Part shown: piece after piece, positions 1 through 10,940 of the stretch | How the letters are laid out: each line of letters begins with the position of its first letter | Position numbering within the stretch: position 1 is the stretch's first letter | Assembly: GCA_020310875.1 (NCBI GenBank) | Contig: CM035406.1 | Coordinates: 224,872,915 to 224,936,914, forward strand | DNA length: 64,000 nucleotides | DNA from: Ceratopteris richardii | Taxonomy: Eukaryota; Streptophyta; Polypodiopsida; Polypodiales; Pteridaceae | Reading direction: 5' to 3' | Made by a program: the position numbers and the translations under genes | The notes under the pieces: model-generated | What the model saw: only the letters and a program-made list of their open reading frames with translations | Databases searched by the model: none | What the model was told of the DNA's origin: nothing

Positions 1-175
1 CGCAAAGAGCCTCATGGTCATTTGCCCACAGTTATGTGGCAAAGTGATGCCTCTTATTTGACGAAGAACCGTCTGTTGCTCCACAAGTCCGCTCAGTCCT
101 TCAGTGGCGATGGCAAAGAGCAGCGGGGCCAACGGGAAACCTTGCCTGATGGATCGTTTCAGTTTGATTGCCTTT
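1..175 (-). pseudogene. LINE reverse transcriptase fragment
   Basis: Read on the minus strand, this stretch encodes part of an L1-type reverse transcriptase. The block SIRQGFPLAPLLFAIA is followed by GLSGL and, at the window edge, RLFA, which would lead into the catalytic DD pair just outside the window. The same region of the LINE at 10799-17060 reads SIRQGCPLAPLLFAIA and RLFADD, so the two are related but clearly different copies. The fragment stops between about 155 and 180, where the plus-strand gypsy remnant begins. No poly-A tail or target duplication can be seen because the rest lies outside the window. It is only a scrap and cannot be functional as shown. Confidence 0.85.
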
Positions 176-1010
176 GAAAGTTTTCCCTTTGGATTCATAA
201 ATGATCCTGCCACATTTATGTTCTTAAGGAGCAATGATTCTGAGCATGCGGTACATGTCAAGAAAACTTTGCAAAATCTTAGAGACCACAAATTGTATGG
301 AAAGAAGAGAAAGTGTTTCTTTGCTAAGGATAAACTTGTGTATCTAGGAAGAGTCATATCAAAAGAAGGAATCCATATAGATGAAGATAAAGTAAAAACA
401 ATAGTTGATTGGCCAATTCCTAAGACTGTAAGGGATGTTAGAACTTTTCTTGGGTTTGCACAATATGAAAGAGCACATATTAATGATTTCTCTAAGATAG
501 CTACTGCCCTCACATAATTGACTAAAAAGAACTTAGGATTTGCCTTGATTGATGCCTCTCAAAAATCATTTGAAACATTGAAACAAAAAGTTCTTGAAAA
601 TTGTGTTTTGAAAATTCTAGAAATGGCAAAACCTTTTGTGGTTGCATGTGATGCAAGTGGCATTCAGATAGGATGTTCTCTTTCATGGGATGGTAGGGTG
701 GTCGCATATGAGTCTAGAAAATTAAGAAAACATGAACTTGACTATCCTACTCATGATCTAGAAATGCTTGTTGTTGTGCATGCACTTAATCATTGGATAC
801 ATCTATTGTTAGGAGTCAAGTTTGAATTGAAAACAGATTATCAGAGTCTAAAAGACATTTTTAGACAACCATTACTTAATAACAAGTAGAAGTGCTAGAT
901 TGAATTATTAAGCGAGTATGAGTTTGACATTAAGTACCTGGCTGGTAAGGAAAATAAGGTCACTGATGAATTAAATCAAAGACCTTTATGTAATCTTCTT
1001 TCTGTTTTTG
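172..1010 (+). pseudogene. gypsy RT C-terminal half and RNase H (broken)
   Basis: The frame begins with FPFGFINDPATFM, equivalent to the reverse-transcriptase block just before the catalytic centre. It continues through YLGRVISKEGI and VRTFLGF, the usual end of the RT thumb. RNase H follows with VACDASGIQIG, LRKHELDYPTHDLEML and FELKTDYQSLKDIF. A stop at 515-517 interrupts the linker between RT and RNase H, and further stops near 887-903 break the end of RNase H, after which KYLAGKENKVTDELNQRP is still readable. The YVDD core is absent, removed or replaced between DPATFM and the thumb, so it cannot encode a working polymerase. Confidence 0.85.
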
Positions 1011-1109
1011 GAATGCAAACAGGGGATCGAATAATGAGAAATCTCATTTGCATAATGGATCCTTGTATTGTAATAATTCACTATGTATATCTTATGAGTC
1101 TGCGTTAAA

Positions 1110-2125
1110 AGTTAGAATATTGCATGATTATCATGATGCACCTTTCTCTGCACATCCAAGTTATTCAAGAACCTATGTTAAAACAAAGTATTCTTAATGT
1201 TGGACATGTATGAAGCGGGATATTCAAAAATATATTAGTGAATGCTTGAAATGCCAACAAGTGAAAACTGAGTTTAAGAGAATGCCTCGAATGCTTCAAC
1301 CTTTGGATGTTCCAAATCAGATATGTGTGTTTATTTCTATGGACTTTATCACTAAATTACCTATGACATTAAGTAATCATGATACCATATTTGTTGTAGT
1401 CGATTGGCCCACCAAGATGCCACATTTCTTTCTTATGAAAAAGATTGATACTGCTTTGAATGTTGCAAGAATCTTTGTAAAAGAAATTTTTCCATTGCAT
1501 GGAATGCCTACAAGCATAATTTATGATAGAGACTCTAGATTTACATCAAAATTTTGGAAAGCGACATTTGAATCAATTGGAACTCAACTTCATATGAGTT
1601 CAACTTTTCATCCACAAACTAGTGGGGAAATCGAGAGGGTTAACCGGGTAGTTGAAGATATGTTGCGTATGTATGTGAATGAAAAGCAGGATAATTGGAG
1701 TGAATATTTATCCTTGGTTGAGTTTTCATACAATAGTGCATGGCATGCATCTATAAAAATAACTCCGTTTGAGGCTTTGTAGAGTTATAATTGTTTGACT
1801 CCACGTTCATTTTTGGGTTTTCGAAATAAAGTGGAAGTATTCAAAGAAATGCTTGATAAGATGGATGGAGAACTTGGAAAAATTAAGAAGCACATAAGAG
1901 AAGCTCAAAAAAGACAAAAGAAGTTCTACCATTTAAAGAGAAGATGACTTGAATTTCAAATTGATGATATGGTATTTTTTAAAGTTAATCCTCATGCATC
2001 TAACTTCTTGCTAGGGAAGGATCATCCACTTTTTCCTCGATGCATAGGTCCGTTTAAAGTTTTGAGAAAAATTGGATCTCTTGCTTATTTGCTCCAATTA
2101 CCTAAACATTTAAATGTGCATCATG
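1110..2125 (+). pseudogene. gypsy integrase remnant
   Basis: A degraded HHCC zinc finger reads HDYHDAPFSAHPSY, then CLKCQQVK. The catalytic core has MDFITKLP for the first aspartate, IIYDRDSRF for the second and SGEIERVNRVVEDML for the glutamate, so the DDE residues can still be seen. The longest open piece is 1210-1782 (190 codons). After a stop at 1780-1782 the C-terminal part is readable in fragments, ending with the region that normally reads HPVFHVSxLK. The integrase inserts the cDNA copy into the genome. Several stops make this copy inactive. Confidence 0.85.
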
Positions 2126-2531
2126 TATTTCATGTTAGCTAACTCAAAAGATATGTACCAAATGTTTCTCATGTTTTGGAGGAGAATTATGATCTAAAAG
2201 ATGATTGCTCTTTTGAGCTTCAACCAGAAATAATATCAGATAGGAAGGAAAGATCGCTTAGAAATAGATATATAGTAGAAATTGTGGTGAAATATCTAAA
2301 TCTATTCGAATCTGTGATTCTAATGCTTATGTGTCATCACGTCTAATTATGGATATTTTTGGATATGTCTTTTCGATGTTTTTTCTCCTATTTTTGGAGA
2401 AGTATGCAAGAAAGGAAAGCACACTACAATTGCATGGCTTTTTTGCAAAAGCTTTGGAGAAACTTGACTTTTTTCTAAATTTGGTGGATCGCATACTTCT
2501 TTGGCGGGGTGGTGATCAAACACTGCTATAG
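2126..2531 (+). pseudogene. chromodomain-like tail and 3' end of gypsy remnant
   Basis: After the integrase, the plus strand reads KRYVPNVSHVLEENYDL and then PEIISDRKERSLRNR, which resembles the start of an integrase-linked chromodomain. That domain would normally guide the element to certain chromatin. The later part of the domain is not recognisable. A 66-codon frame at 2331-2531 follows, with a hydrophobic stretch and no family resemblance, and is probably chance. No LTR start could be assigned. Confidence 0.55.
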
Positions 2532-2584
2532 GGAGGTCTACACATCAACAAAGTGGACGCAGAGAAACCAGAGAGTTACCTTGT

Positions 2585-2645
2585 GATTGAGAGTGAGAGT
2601 GAGAGTGACAGTGAGAGTGTGATTGAGAGTGTGAGTGTCAATGAG
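2585..2645 (+). repeat. (GAGAGT/GAGTGT)n short tandem repeat
   Basis: An imperfect six-base repeat of gagagt with gacagt, gagtgt and gattga variants runs for about 60 bases just downstream of the gypsy remnant. Confidence 0.7.
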
Positions 2646-4679
2646 ATTTTGATAGCTTGGGGTGGTCGGGAGGTAGATGCTTCAACAAGAAACTATTTTC
2701 CAAGGCTGTCGTAAGAATTGATTCTCATCTATAATATTAGAATTCTTCTTTCTCTGAGTGGTATCCTTTCGTATCAAATTTTCTCTTATCCTGTGAAATC
2801 TCTGCGTTTTTTCTCTTTTGTTATTCTTGAATGATCGAAAGATTGTGATAAGGGATAGACTGTGATTGGGGAAACACTTCAACTGTTTTTGAAAATAAAT
2901 TTGCAGAAATCAATAATGTAGAAAATATAGTTAAAATCGATTCTTATAAATAAGTTTTGTTTTCAGAGTGTTGAAACTTTCACACATTTTCTCAATAATT
3001 TTTATGAGGAAGTTCAGCTGAAGCTTGTTCCCTCATTATTTATATGTTGAGGCTCAAAAGATTAAGTATAGTAATGGAAACGTGTCGCTTCATGGAAACA
3101 TTCTATGCCTCATATCAATTTTCCTTATCCTAAATATCGACAATAGTTTATTGAGGTTGATGAAAAGTTCTGGATTTTTCTTTTATTAATATTACAAGAT
3201 TATAATTTCCTTATGAGACAGAAATCAATTTCGGAAAGATGATTCTCTCTTTTACATAATAAACTACAAAAATTTGAAATGTTTATAGAAGTCACATTGT
3301 ATTTAATCGCTGCACTTCATTTACAGAACTTGGGAGGAAATTAATATCTATGTTTCAAACTTCTAAAATCTAAGAAATTAAACATACAATCCCTGACACT
3401 GCACATCTGTAAACAATAATGAGATTATAATATATCCTTGCATACGTACTTTTTGACGTACTGGATGTTAATAATGAACATTAAACCTTCTATATATAAG
3501 CCGAACTTCCTCTTATATAAAAAATATTATAGTGTCTTTTGAAGAACATATCTTCAAATTATTGAGATACAGGAAGCTTAACCACATTTTCATGAGGATT
3601 CATATCCTCCCCGAGAAATTAAACTTTCTATTGTCCTCCATGTCCAGTGTTTCGTAGGAGAAACGCGCAATTTCTTGAATATTTTGAAGAAATATTTTCT
3701 TGAATATTTTCAAGAAATATTTTACTGAATATTTCCAAGAGATTACAATATAGGGCTAATCAAATAAAGTGACCTATTTTTTTTTGGACAGGTAATCTGC
3801 CGATTGCTCTGCTTTGAAAAATGAATAAAAAATATATCCTTTGTGCATCATATTCTCATGCTTACTTGTTAGGTAGGCATTTCGAAAGCCTATGTAGGTA
3901 ATTCTGAGGAACGATAAAAAAAAAAAGCTTAAAACTGTAGCTGGTTAGGGCCTTAGTTTTTTTTTTCTTTTTCTTTAATCGGAGGAATTTCTTTAAACGA
4001 TAAGTTTTTATTCCCTTGGCCATTGAACTTTTTCCACTAAAGAGATTAGTGAAATGAATTCTCAATGTATGTAGCATATGGACTCTTATGTGATCCTCAT
4101 CCTCTTCACGCTATACGATTGAGGAACAAGTAAAAACCCATACGAATAGATGTGCATATTTCTAATTCATCCACTCCAACTATGAATGTATGGTATTGCT
4201 TAAGTAAATACTCTTCGAAATACAATAAAACATACGAAATCGTAAACTTGTCTCTTGATATTTAAGAGTCTATTTTGGATGCGAATAACACAGCTACTTC
4301 TCAAATGACATATTTATTCACTTTTATATACGGTATTTTAAAAGATTATTGCATGTGATTCTCATACAACGATAATATTCTGTCCATCATGCATAGCTGG
4401 ACTGTGCTGAATTCCAGGAAATTTAAATAACTTTCTCAGGTTAGAACATTTCTTCTTGTCCTTGTGAATGTAACAGTTCTAAGTAATTCATAGACCACAT
4501 AATTTATCAATTTAGCTCTAAGATCTGTGTTTAACCGCTAAAAGCTATTCAATATCTATAATCACTTGGCTATTTGAATCCATTGAGATAAAGGAATTGC
4601 TAGTAAAACTTCAGACTAGTTAAATTACCTTGGTTTTAGGCGAATATTTTTCGAAGCAGAAAGATATACACATGTAAAA
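2646..4679. other. AT-rich region with no recognisable gene
   Basis: I see no coding similarity and no repeat shared with the rest of the window. Small features are a cluster of imperfect ttgaatatttt repeats at about 3676-3740 that can fold back on itself, and short T-rich tracts near 3780 and 3955. Open frames here are short and of biased composition. The gypsy 3' LTR could lie here unrecognised. Confidence 0.5.
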
Positions 4680-5603
4680 GCCTTGAGATGTACACATGTA
4701 AAAGTAGAAAGAGAGATCCCAAATTCCACAAATTTTTGGTGGTTGGTTTGCATTCAATCAAGCAATCAATCACCCAAAAGTAGATCAAAGTAGATCTTCA
4801 CTTTTCTTAGATTGTAGGAAAATTAATTGATTCCCTCCAACAACCATTACCACCTTCATTTGAACTCAAAATAAATTTCTAGAACTATTGGATCACTTCT
4901 AGAGTATATATAAGGAATATAAATCACTTGTACAATACATGGAAGCAATATACATACATTTGTGACCATCATTGTTAGGCTTCTTCACTTCTTTGCATCA
5001 TCTTCCTCACCAACAATAATCTTGCAGAGGTTGTTGCTCAATCTATAGAGCTTCAAATGGGATGAGAGATGAAGCATTGAAAAGTTATTAGTCCTTATTT
5101 TATTCCTTGAAAGTTTCAAAGCATTTTGTTTTATATATTGGGAAAAATTGCAGTTTTTCTATCTCGGGGTCAATCTCTGCATATTCCCAAAAAATAGGAG
5201 GTACCACCATTGAGTGTTTGATTGATTCTTATAGCATATTTTGATTATTCCTTATACTTTTGTGCATTATATACACTCAGCCCTATGTGTGTCACACCCA
5301 TAAAATTATTTTTTCTAATTCTAATCACGGTGGTCTATATGAACATTTGAAGTTCATTGTCTCATCCAATGATAGTAAATTTTTTGAGCTAGTCGATGTC
5401 TGAACCTATTTGTCTTGTATAGACTCTTTGTCCTTGATGCTCCATAGTACATAGTGCAACTTATTGCACATATCCAATTCCCATAAGGTCTATTTGAGTC
5501 TCCATACGCTCAAGGGCTGGTCTTGTGTTAGTTGTCTAGACCAAATTTTGTCGCTATAAAACTCACTTTTCTGTCTCCTACAAGCTTCTCCATGTTCTTT
5601 TCG
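4680..5603 (+). repeat. copia-alpha 5' LTR, 5' truncated
   Basis: The sequence matches the LTR copies elsewhere in the window. Shared parts are the ccctccaacaaccattacca region, the ggaagcaatatacatac region, the aataggaggtaccaccat region and the end just before the primer site. The expected start, TGTTGGAACATC, is missing; similarity fades near 4680. Confidence 0.75.
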
Positions 5604-5615
5604 TGGTATCAGAGC
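5604..5615 (+). other. Primer binding site, initiator tRNA-Met type
   Basis: TGGTATCAGAGC lies directly after the 5' LTR and before gag. It is the usual plant copia primer site, complementary to the 3' end of initiator tRNA-Met, where first-strand cDNA synthesis would begin. Confidence 0.9.
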
Positions 5616-5621
5616 TAGATC

Positions 5622-6600
5622 AAGATGGGTAATGGCTTTCCCTCAATGATCAAGAAGCATGGTCGACACAACTATGCGGCTTGGAAAATCATAATGGATG
5701 CCTATTCGTAAGGTAGAAATCTTTATGGAATTCCAGCACATGATTAAGCTATGCCTATTCCAAGATCCAAAGGAGGACATACACAAGGCGTGATAGATAA
5801 GCTCACACTTTGGTGTGCAAGGGATGATCAAACAAGGTTGTACATACTAAGCTCTATCCCTGACTTTCTATTACCATATATTAGAGGGTATGCACGACAT
5901 CTCAAGCAACTTGGGATGCCCTCAAGACTTTCTTTTCTGCTAGTACCAAAGCAAAGAATAATCTTTGGAACAAGCTTAACCCAAATGAATAAGGTGCCTG
6001 AAAAACCATCACAGAGTTTGTTACCAAGGTCAAGGAGGTTGCTGATCAGTTAGCATCCATTGGAGAGATCATTGAAGAATATGCTATCATGAGGGATTTT
6101 CAATGTGGTTCGAATTGATAAGCAATGAAAATTCTTCACGAGGGCTCATGATCTCATCATGGATGTGCAAACTCTAGAATTCAACATCTTCTTTCTACAA
6201 ATCTTCAATCAAGATGCCATCAATAGCATAAAGGAAGGTAACTTCTATCATGGTAATTTAACTATTCATCTATATGCAAATAAGAAGGATAAGAAGTTGA
6301 AAGGCAATAAGAAGGAAGAAGATGAAGAAGAGATGTCCTAGGGCAACTTTGGAAGCAAGAGCAAGTGGAAAGTGAAGAAGAAAGGACCAAAGCAAGACAA
6401 AGCCAAAGGTGAGAATGTTTAACCTTGTGCCATATGGGATAAGACCAACCACACCACTCATAATTGCTAGTCATTGGGAAGACCAAGAAAGGAAGTGGAA
6501 GAGGTGGATATGGCAGCAATAGAGGGAGAGTTGAACACAACTTCAACAATAACAATAGAGGATATAATAGAATGGAACTACAACAATTATTAAAAATATC
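5622..6600 (+). pseudogene. copia-alpha gag remnant
   Basis: The coat protein remnant starts at MGNGFPSMIKKH and passes NYAAWKIIMDAY, then MPIPRSKGG, IDKLTLWCA and YILSSIPDFLLPYIRG. This is the UBN2-like gag fold of copia elements. Minus-strand copies at 31192, 48389 and 60464 give the same order with fewer breaks. Stops and shifts interrupt it at several places, including one beside the lysine-rich stretch near 6340. The position equivalent to the CACTA-like insertion in the other copies (6519-6521, ata) is uninterrupted here, so this copy is an empty site for that insertion. Confidence 0.85.
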
Positions 6601-6609
6601 AACCACGTG

Positions 6610-7800
6610 AAGACTCATTCCTTGTTGTGAATCTAAGCCACAAAGAAGTTGAAGAAGATGATCATTTTGTTCTACATAGATTCGGGATTTTCAAATCATG
6701 TTGCAAGAAACATTGCTCTTCTATCTGATTCAAAAATTCCAAAGCATAGACCTGAAGTACAAACACACGATGACACAAAGCGCAATGTGGAGAAGATTAG
6801 TAATGTCAAAGCTTCCAATGGCACGACAAACATTGTGCGTGAGACATTCTATGTACCTACTATCACTAAAACCCTAATAAGTGTAGGATAAATAGTTGAA
6901 AAAGGCATGCAAGTTAGGTTAACCCTACATGAAGCTTTTGTCGAAGCTCCATGTCAAGGCTTCAAGAAGATAGCTTGAGGTGAGAAGCATGGTAGGCTCT
7001 TTACTTTTAAAGTAGGAGAAACCACGAACATAGCTCTTGTCATCTTTGGGTCTCTAATCCTAAGTGAGATTGAAGTGTGGCATAAGAGACTTGCTAATGT
7101 GAATGAAAGAACCTTGAAGGATATATGTAGGGATCAAAGTGTTCTAGGACTATAGAACATATCAAAGAAACACATGATGAACACGTTTGATGCATGTCAG
7201 ATTGGAAAGGCACCAAGATAACCATTCAACCACAAAGGCTATATTCACAATAACTTATTGGACTTAGTACATACATATGTCAAGTCAAGAAACTTCATTG
7301 TTCAAGATCAAGGTATTATGTCTCATTTATTGATGAACATTGTAGATGGACTATTCTATACTTTATCAAGAGCAAATAGATCAAGGTATTCTATACGGGT
7401 AGATCACTCATGAAGCTGATATCTGATGGAAGGGGAGAATACTTCTCTGAAGACTTTGATGAGCTTTTCTCAACTGAATGGAATTGCAGAGAGGAGAAAC
7501 AAGACATTGGTTGGATCAGCCAGAACAATGCTTGAAGAGAAGATGTTGCCACATTACCTATGGGCAAAAGCTAGTTCAACTATTGTGTACCTTATCAATA
7601 CACTACCATCCAAATCACTTCAAGGTTTAACTCGTTATGAAGAAGGGTATGGAAGAAAACCTAGTCTTGGGCATTGGAAGGTGTTTGGTTGTCTAGATTA
7701 TGTTCATGTTCCATCACAAATAAGAGGTAAGCGAGATGAAAGGGCAACAAAGGTGGTGTTTATTGGCTATGACTGAACAGAAATGGGTTACATGTTCTAT
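6610..7800 (+). pseudogene. copia-alpha protease and integrase remnant
   Basis: The protease is recognisable from FYIDSGFSNHVARN, with the DSG active site, to FYVPTITKTLISVG. The integrase zinc-binding region follows in broken form (VWHKRL, then CQIGKAP). The core keeps LISDGRGEYF and LNGIAERRNKTLV, which carry the second aspartate and the glutamate of the DDE triad, and the downstream block YLWAKASSTIVYLINTLPSK. Several stops and a shift near 7440 split it into pieces. Protease would mature the polyprotein and integrase would insert the cDNA. Confidence 0.85.
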
Positions 7801-8189
7801 AATCCTTCAACCAAGCAATTCACTACAAGTAGATATGTTATATTTGAAGAACACAGGTCTTGGTATGATGAAGACAAACAAAAGGCCACTCTACAATATG
7901 ATCTTGATTCCGATTCTCATCAATTAGGAAGCAAGTATGATACATAGGTTCATGATCCAAGAATCGATATAGACGATGACCAAGATTAAAGATACAAGGA
8001 TGACAAACTATGGAAGTCAAGTGGCAAAGAAATGATGCAAGAGGTTGGAGAATGCTTCAAACAAGCACCTAGAAGATTAGCAAGAGAGAAGAAACAACCA
8101 AAAAGGTATGGATATGATTCCACATTTGTTAGAAAGCATTCAATATACTTGGTAAAAAAATACATTTTCAGAAGAGCCATCAACCTATG

Positions 8190-8830
8190 AAGAGTCAAAG
8201 GGAAACCCTAATTGGCAAAAGACCATGAAAGAAGAAATAGATGCATTGAAGGAGATGGACACTCGGGATTTGGTTCCAATGTTGCCAAATCAAAATATAA
8301 TTGGTTGCAGATGGGTATGTAAACTTAAAAGAAACTCAGATGGGTAAATTTGTAGGTAGAAAGCAAGATTAGTTGCTAAGGGATACTCACAGACTACTGG
8401 TAAAGATTATGATGAAACATTCTCATGAGTTGCCTAGATGACTATAATCAGAACATTGATAAGTGTAGCTACTGCAAGGAATTGGAGATGACTCTAACTT
8501 GATGTAAAAAATGCATTTTTAAATGGTTAGATAACTGAAGAGGTATACATGTCACAACCACCACATTTTCAACACCCTCATCCATCTTATGTTTGCATAC
8601 TTGAGAAATCATTGTATGGATTGCAACAAGCTCCTAGAGCTCCAATTACAGGTTGGTAACATACCTTCAAGATCAGGGGTTCAGACGTAGCAACTCAGAT
8701 CCTTCTCTATTCATCAAAAGGGATCACAATGAGGTTATCTATCTATGTGTATATATAGATGATATTATTGTGATAGGCGATGATTTGAATGGTATTCAAA
8801 GGATTATCAAAGCTTGGTAGATAGCTTTAT
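8190..8830 (+). pseudogene. copia-alpha reverse transcriptase remnant
   Basis: Typical copia RT blocks are readable across stops: [48 protein letters not shown] and the catalytic YIDDIIVIGDD. Directly after IQRI the normal next 80 or so residues are missing, and a short stretch around STAxTTADISYSVGVL-like sequence follows out of frame, pointing to an internal deletion near 8815. This is where the left arm of the large inverted duplication begins (8186). Confidence 0.85.
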
Positions 8831-8869
8831 ATATGCTACTCATACAACGGCAGACATCTCATATAGTGT

Positions 8870-9470
8870 GGGAGTGCTAATTAAGACAATTCATGCACTC
8901 TCGAAGAAGACCACGCATGGATCTAGCTAAGAGATTACTTAAGTATCTCAAAGGTAGAATCAATGAAGGTATGTTTTATCCTTAATCTTGAGATTTGGAT
9001 ATTAAAATCTATTTAGATGCAGATTGGGTAGGAGCTAAGGATGATAGAAGAAGTACTTCATATTACTTAGCATTTGCAGGTTTGAAGCTAGTGCCATGGA
9101 GTTCAAAGAAGCAACCTACAATTACTTTATCCTAAATTGAAGTAGGGCACATAGTTTGACCATCGCAGCTCAAGAGGCAATATGTTTAAAAGCATTGTAT
9201 AGAGATTTGGGACTTGTGAGTTCCAAACCTCACATATTTGGAGATAATGTAAGTTCCATGCATATAGTGACAAACCCTATTTTCCATGCGAGAACCAAAC
9301 ACATAGAGGTTCATTATGACTTCATTAGGGAGAAGCTCATGGCAAACGAGTTCGACATTTCTTTTGTTCCTACTGAAAAGCAGGTAGTAGATATGATGAC
9401 AAATGCACTTGATGGAATAAACCTTTGTAGATTCAAAGATATGGTAGGTATTCAAATTATTAGGGAATAA
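8870..9470 (+). pseudogene. copia-alpha RNase H remnant
   Basis: The frame at 9156-9470 reads TIAAQEAICLKALYRDLG, then FGDNVSSMHIV, FHARTKHIEVHYDFIREKL and QVVDMMTNALD, the C-terminal half of copia RNase H, which would remove the RNA strand during cDNA synthesis. The preceding part is readable in pieces (RRSTSYYLAFAG, PWSSKKQPTITLS) with stops at the usual SxxEAEY region. The reverse-complement copy at 44724-44951 is close to it. Confidence 0.85.
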
Positions 9471-9490
9471 AGACACAAGCATACTTTAGC

Positions 9491-9501
9491 TTGAGGGGGA
9501 G
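9491..9501 (+). other. Polypurine tract of copia-alpha
   Basis: The purine run TTGAGGGGGAG ends one base before the 3' LTR start TGTTGGAACATC. It would prime second-strand cDNA synthesis. The same tract is present in reverse at 44605-44615. Confidence 0.85.
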
Positions 9502-9502
9502 T

Positions 9503-9846
9503 TGTTGGAACATCAAGATTACACTATGCTTGAGGAAAGTGAATTGATTCCCTCCAACACCATTCCCACCTTCATTTTAATTCAAGATCCACTTGTAGAA
9601 ATTGTGGAAAACTTCTAGAGTCTATATGAAGACTTTACAATCACTTGTGCAGTACATGGAAGCAATATACATACACTTGTGACCATCATTGTCTTGATCC
9701 TTCATTTCTTTGCATCATCACCTTTGCCAAAAGTAATCTTGCAGAGGTTCTTGCTCTCTCTACAGAGCTCCACATTGGATGAAAAATGGCTCATTGGAGA
9801 GATATTAGTGTCTACTTTATTCTTATATTAGTGTCTAGTTTATGTG
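9503..9846 (+). repeat. copia-alpha 3' LTR, truncated after about 340 bp
   Basis: It starts with TGTTGGAACATC and follows the family LTR up to a short duplicated piece (attagtgtctact twice), then gives way to an unrelated gene-like sequence at about 9846. The right-arm copy (44266-44604) ends at the same point, so the truncation is older than the inverted duplication. Confidence 0.85.
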
Positions 9847-10798
9847 GCTAGTCTTCCTCAAGGAATTTACTTTGTATGACCAAAACCGTATTCAAATAGG
9901 ATTTGTCTTCTTCATGAAACGCGCAACATAGTGTGAAGTTAAAGGCATAAATAATTCCATCTTGAAAGGGACAATAATGTTTTTGATGAAGCAAAAGCGT
10001 TTCAACGCTTAGCATTACGCCAACTACAAGATCTGAGTTATTTGTTCGAACACTTCAAAGTCTCATAATGTCTAAACTGTGGTATAGCTATTGATTCAGA
10101 GGGTGATAGGGATAGTCGAAGAGCACATTAAAATGAACGTATGCATCAAACTGCGAGATGACTACAATCTCAATGACTACAGGATCGATCATGTTGCAGA
10201 GCTGCAGGAGAGTCTAACGATGACCCCTCCATTTGTGACACATTCTTTGGTTGCCAACCAAAATACAGAAAGCAACACTGCCGAAATGCCATGGGGGTTG
10301 CATTCAACTTTGCAAACAATCAGGTGCTATAGTCACCGGGGTTTGGCCATCGCACGCTTAATTCGCCCAACATGGAGACTGTCATCTCTTCAACCATGCC
10401 ATAATTGGCAGCTGCTGTGCCCTCATTGCCAGGAAAGCATGCTCTGATACAAATGTAAAGACGTTCCTTTTTGCTACGTGCTCTGCTCGTGTGAGCGACA
10501 GAGAAGACGGCTACGCACGAAGACGACCTACACACAGAACAAGTACGAGAAACCTTCTAGCCACGCTTGAGCTGCCTCTACATGAGAGCTTACGCATATC
10601 CCCTTCTCTCTTCGTTCGAGGTACCACATAACTTGAGAATTGCGCTTCTAGAGCGCTATATGCCACACATGCCCATAGAACTTTAAAGGGTTCAGAAAAC
10701 TATTGTTCTATATAGAACTCGTTGAAGCAGTTTGATATATATCTCCCATCAACGAAGTATAAATGCTCATTTGGAAGATAATCAGGATAGACATGTTT
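9847..10798 (+). pseudogene. Unidentified gene-like sequence, part 1 (left arm)
   Basis: I do not recognise the family. The readable frames include QRLALRQLQDL, EEHIKMNVCIKLRDDY and DYRIDHVAELQESL (frame at 10091-10447), all broken by stops or shifts. The first 300 or so bases are a diverged copy of 17607-17950, so this unit was tandemly duplicated before the LINE inserted between the copies. The reverse copy is at 43323-44266. It looks like a decayed coding sequence, possibly a host gene fragment or an unrecognised part of an element. The LINE target duplication sits at its right end. Confidence 0.5.
10785..10798. repeat. LINE target-site duplication, left copy
   Basis: GGATAGACATGTTT lies directly before the LINE tail. 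The last Ts cannot be separated from the T run, so the true length may be slightly shorter. The matching copy is at 17061-17074. Confidence 0.9.
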
Positions 10799-10808
10799 TT
10801 TTTTTTTT

Positions 10809-10940
10809 AAATAAAGGAAGTTCGGCCTTAGCCTAATCTCCCGGACTTTAATTATATTAAAGAGAAAAAGTTACAAGTGAATGGGACTAGTGCCCATGGG
10901 ACCCCCCAAGTCCCACGACGCAGGGGAGGAGTACGGCAAG
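10809..10940 (-). other. LINE 3' untranslated region
   Basis: About 130 bases between the ORF2 stop and the A tail. The sequence cttttctctttaatata and the aactttttctc stretch are seen on the minus strand. No coding frame is present. Confidence 0.7.

Larger units (their letters stand above)
172..2530 (+). mobile_element. Decayed Ty3/gypsy chromovirus, 5' truncated
   Basis: Pieces of a gypsy polyprotein appear in the normal order: the second half of reverse transcriptase, RNase H, integrase and a chromodomain-like tail. That order, with integrase last and a C-terminal chromodomain, is typical of plant chromoviruses. The element is cut at the 5' side within reverse transcriptase, next to the LINE scrap, so gag, protease and the 5' LTR are missing. 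Many stop codons and small shifts show it is old. I could not recognise a 3' LTR, although one could lie unrecognised between 2530 and 4640. Confidence 0.85.
4680..9846 (+). mobile_element. Decayed Ty1/copia element (copia-alpha, plus-strand copy)
   Basis: Parts follow in copia order: LTR, initiator-tRNA primer site, gag, protease, integrase, reverse transcriptase, RNase H, polypurine tract and LTR. Integrase before reverse transcriptase is diagnostic of Ty1/copia. The 5' LTR lacks its first part and the 3' LTR is cut after about 340 bp. The body has many stops and at least one large deletion, just after the YIDD motif of reverse transcriptase. Three minus-strand copies of the same family carry full LTRs of 1,079, 1,083 and 1,082 bp (32026-33104, 49125-50207, 61250-62331). 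Confidence 0.9.

Noticed and set aside
10320-10535. Minus-strand frame CMRSSSCVAVFSVAHTSRAR-type, repeated at 43572-43787
   Set aside because: It is shared by the two arms because they are duplicates; composition and a lack of family resemblance make a gene unlikely, though it was not excluded by a search.
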